DNA of 34,614 bases from positions 1-34,614 of the forward strand of contig NZ_JAARLY010000014.1 of assembly GCF_011759385.1 (NCBI RefSeq). The letters are read 5' to 3'. The stretch comes from Oleiagrimonas sp. C23AA. Its GTDB lineage: Bacteria; Pseudomonadota; Gammaproteobacteria; Xanthomonadales; Rhodanobacteraceae. A model generated the notes under the pieces. The model was not told the DNA's origin. It saw nothing but the letters and a program-made list of their open reading frames with translations, and ran no database searches. Numbering within the stretch: position 1 is the stretch's first letter; every line of letters begins with the position of its first letter. The position numbers and the translations under genes were made by a program. Positions 33,962 through 34,614 of this stretch are shown piece by piece.

Positions 33962-34039
33962 GCCCAACAAGGCGCTCCAGCCGACCGTTTTGCCTTCGCT
34001 TCGCTACGGCAAAACGGCGGCTGAGCTTGGGCGTTAGGG
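33962..34039 (+). repeat. attC recombination site 2
   Basis: GCCCAAC (33962-33968) and GTTAGGG (34033-34039), the latter one base off GTTRRRY at the last position, which belongs to the next cassette. Arms GCTCCAGCCG and, opposite, GCTCAGCCG pair with one extrahelical base. A perfect inner stem CCGTTTTGCC/GGCAAAACGG closes the site. Length is 78 bp. Confidence 0.9.
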
Positions 34040-34430
34040 CTCGTTATGGCACATCATGACCTTGTCGGCGTTCCATTTCCGGTAGATCACCCGGAGTTCA
34101 CTAATGATCGACCATTGAAGCATCTTATTTTTCAAATAGAGAGTCTTATTGAAATGGGTCATGACCTCGACGATATACTTGGTCTTGTCACGGCTACACT
34201 GAAGTTAAAAGACGATCACATGCTCTCTGTGCAACTCGGAGGCGGGCTTTTTGGGTTAGTTCCATCCACTCTTGGGCAGAGCGCACTGCTCATTTACGCG
34301 AGATGCTTCAATAGCTCGACGCGCAGAACTAGGTTAGAAGCACATAATATATTCGCTAGCCCCGAAGATCTCGAAACGCATGCAAAGGTAATGGAAATTC
34401 GTGATCGTTTTATCGCGCACCAGGGGTCAA
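34034..34430 (+). mobile_element. Gene cassette 3, interrupted by an IS256-family element
   Basis: Begins at the core of attC 2. Its gene starts 12 bp inside and runs until an IS256-type end at about 34431, so the cassette's own attC is not seen. Base composition is the most AT-rich of the window. Confidence 0.7.
34046..34430 (+). pseudogene. Cassette 3 gene, C-terminus disrupted by IS256-family insertion; HEPN-like motif
   Basis: About 128 codons of the native gene remain; the open frame then continues 15 codons into the insertion sequence and stops at 34477. I do not recognise the family. It is mostly helical, with PLKHLIFQIESLIEMGHDLD, LKLKDDHMLSVQLGG and KVMEIRDRFIAHQG near the break. 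RDRFIAH fits the R-x(4-6)-H motif of HEPN nucleases and related helical families, but one motif does not prove membership. The core-site AGGG (34036-34039) is six bases before the ATG and can act as ribosome-binding site. The rest of the gene may lie beyond the insertion. Confidence 0.6.
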
Positions 34431-34614
34431 GGGCCTGTGCAGAATTTTGTGTAAACGGGGGTTGGGCTTACAGCTGAGGCATGCGGTCCTCGAACTGGAT
34501 CGTAAACCGGTTCAGCGCGGCCTTCCAATCACGGATTGGCAGCGTCCACTTGCGGCTGATGTTGCGTAGTGCCAGGTACAGCAGCTTCATCAGCGCCTCG
34601 TCCGTGGGAAAGGC
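34431..34614 (-). mobile_element. IS256-family insertion sequence, 3' end (partial)
   Basis: The end starting near 34431 with GGGCCTGTGCAGAATTTTGT resembles IS256-family terminal repeats, and the transposase C-terminus lies just inside it on the minus strand. The exact boundary is uncertain by a few bases; the other end and the 8-9 bp target duplication are outside the window. Confidence 0.75.
34468..34614 (-). CDS. IS256-family (mutator-type) transposase, C-terminal fragment
   Basis: The last 48 codons are in the window and end MPQL-stop at 34468. Residues LMKLLYLALRNISRKWTLPI and DWKAALNRFTIQFEDR are typical of the C-terminal helices of IS256-family DDE transposases. The catalytic domain is beyond the window edge. 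Confidence 0.85.
   Translation of the reverse strand, partial: AFPTDEALMKLLYLALRNISRKWTLPIRDWKAALNRFTIQFEDRMPQL

Larger units (their letters stand above)
33596..34033 (+). mobile_element. Gene cassette 2 (ABM-fold cassette)
   Basis: A 438-bp unit between the cores of attC 1 and attC 2, holding one short gene in the array direction. The gene stop is four bases before the inverse core of attC 2. Size and layout are those of a classic single-gene cassette. Confidence 0.85.

Noticed and set aside
34431-34477. C-terminal 15 residues of the cassette 3 open frame as native sequence
   Set aside because: They are encoded by the terminal repeat of the IS256-family element.

Overview
The window is a GC-rich chromosomal segment. 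It carries the conserved envelope/lipid A/isoprenoid/translation cluster of gammaproteobacteria in the order usual for Xanthomonadales: pyrH, frr, uppS, cdsA, dxr, rseP, bamA, lpxD, fabZ, lpxA, lpxB, rnhB, dnaE, accA, tilS. Divergent from it runs map, glnD, dapD, an ArsC/Spx-like gene and dapE. Gene order and protein sequences suggest a member of the Xanthomonadaceae/Rhodanobacteraceae. The genus cannot be fixed from the sequence alone.

Both ends of the window are insertion-sequence ends. Bases 1-89 are the 3' end of an IS3-family element. Bases from about 34431 to the end are the terminus of an IS256-family element. The segment may therefore be a contig bounded by repeats.

Left block (134-23735, all minus strand, read right to left): rpsB and tsf, a strong terminator, then pyrH. 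Next come frr-uppS-cdsA-dxr-rseP (ribosome recycling, undecaprenyl-PP, CDP-diacylglycerol, MEP pathway, site-2 protease), bamA, lpxD-fabZ-lpxA-lpxB-rnhB (lipid A with overlapping genes), a small unknown gene, dnaE, accA, an NYN-domain gene, tilS, xseB-ispA, and finally an alternative oxidase gene beside the IS3 end. No skp/ompH lies between bamA and lpxD. Hairpin terminators or attenuators lie after rseP, bamA, tsf and accA.

Right block (24095-32135, plus strand): map, a PhzF-family gene, glnD, dapD, an ArsC/Spx-like gene, a ferritin-like/VIT1 membrane protein and dapE. This combines N-terminal Met removal, nitrogen signalling and the lysine/DAP branch, with two extra genes that look lineage-specific.

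Accessory end (32136-34614): after about 470 bp of non-coding DNA an integron-type cassette array begins at a lone core site (32606-32612). Cassette 1 encodes a DUF4396 membrane protein and ends in an attC. Cassette 2 encodes an ABM-fold protein and ends in a second attC. Cassette 3 encodes an unknown protein with a HEPN-like R-x5-H motif and is interrupted by the IS256-family element. No integrase gene is present in the window and too little space is left for one beside the first core site. The array is therefore either integrase-less or an integron whose integrase was lost. This array is the most unusual part of the window.
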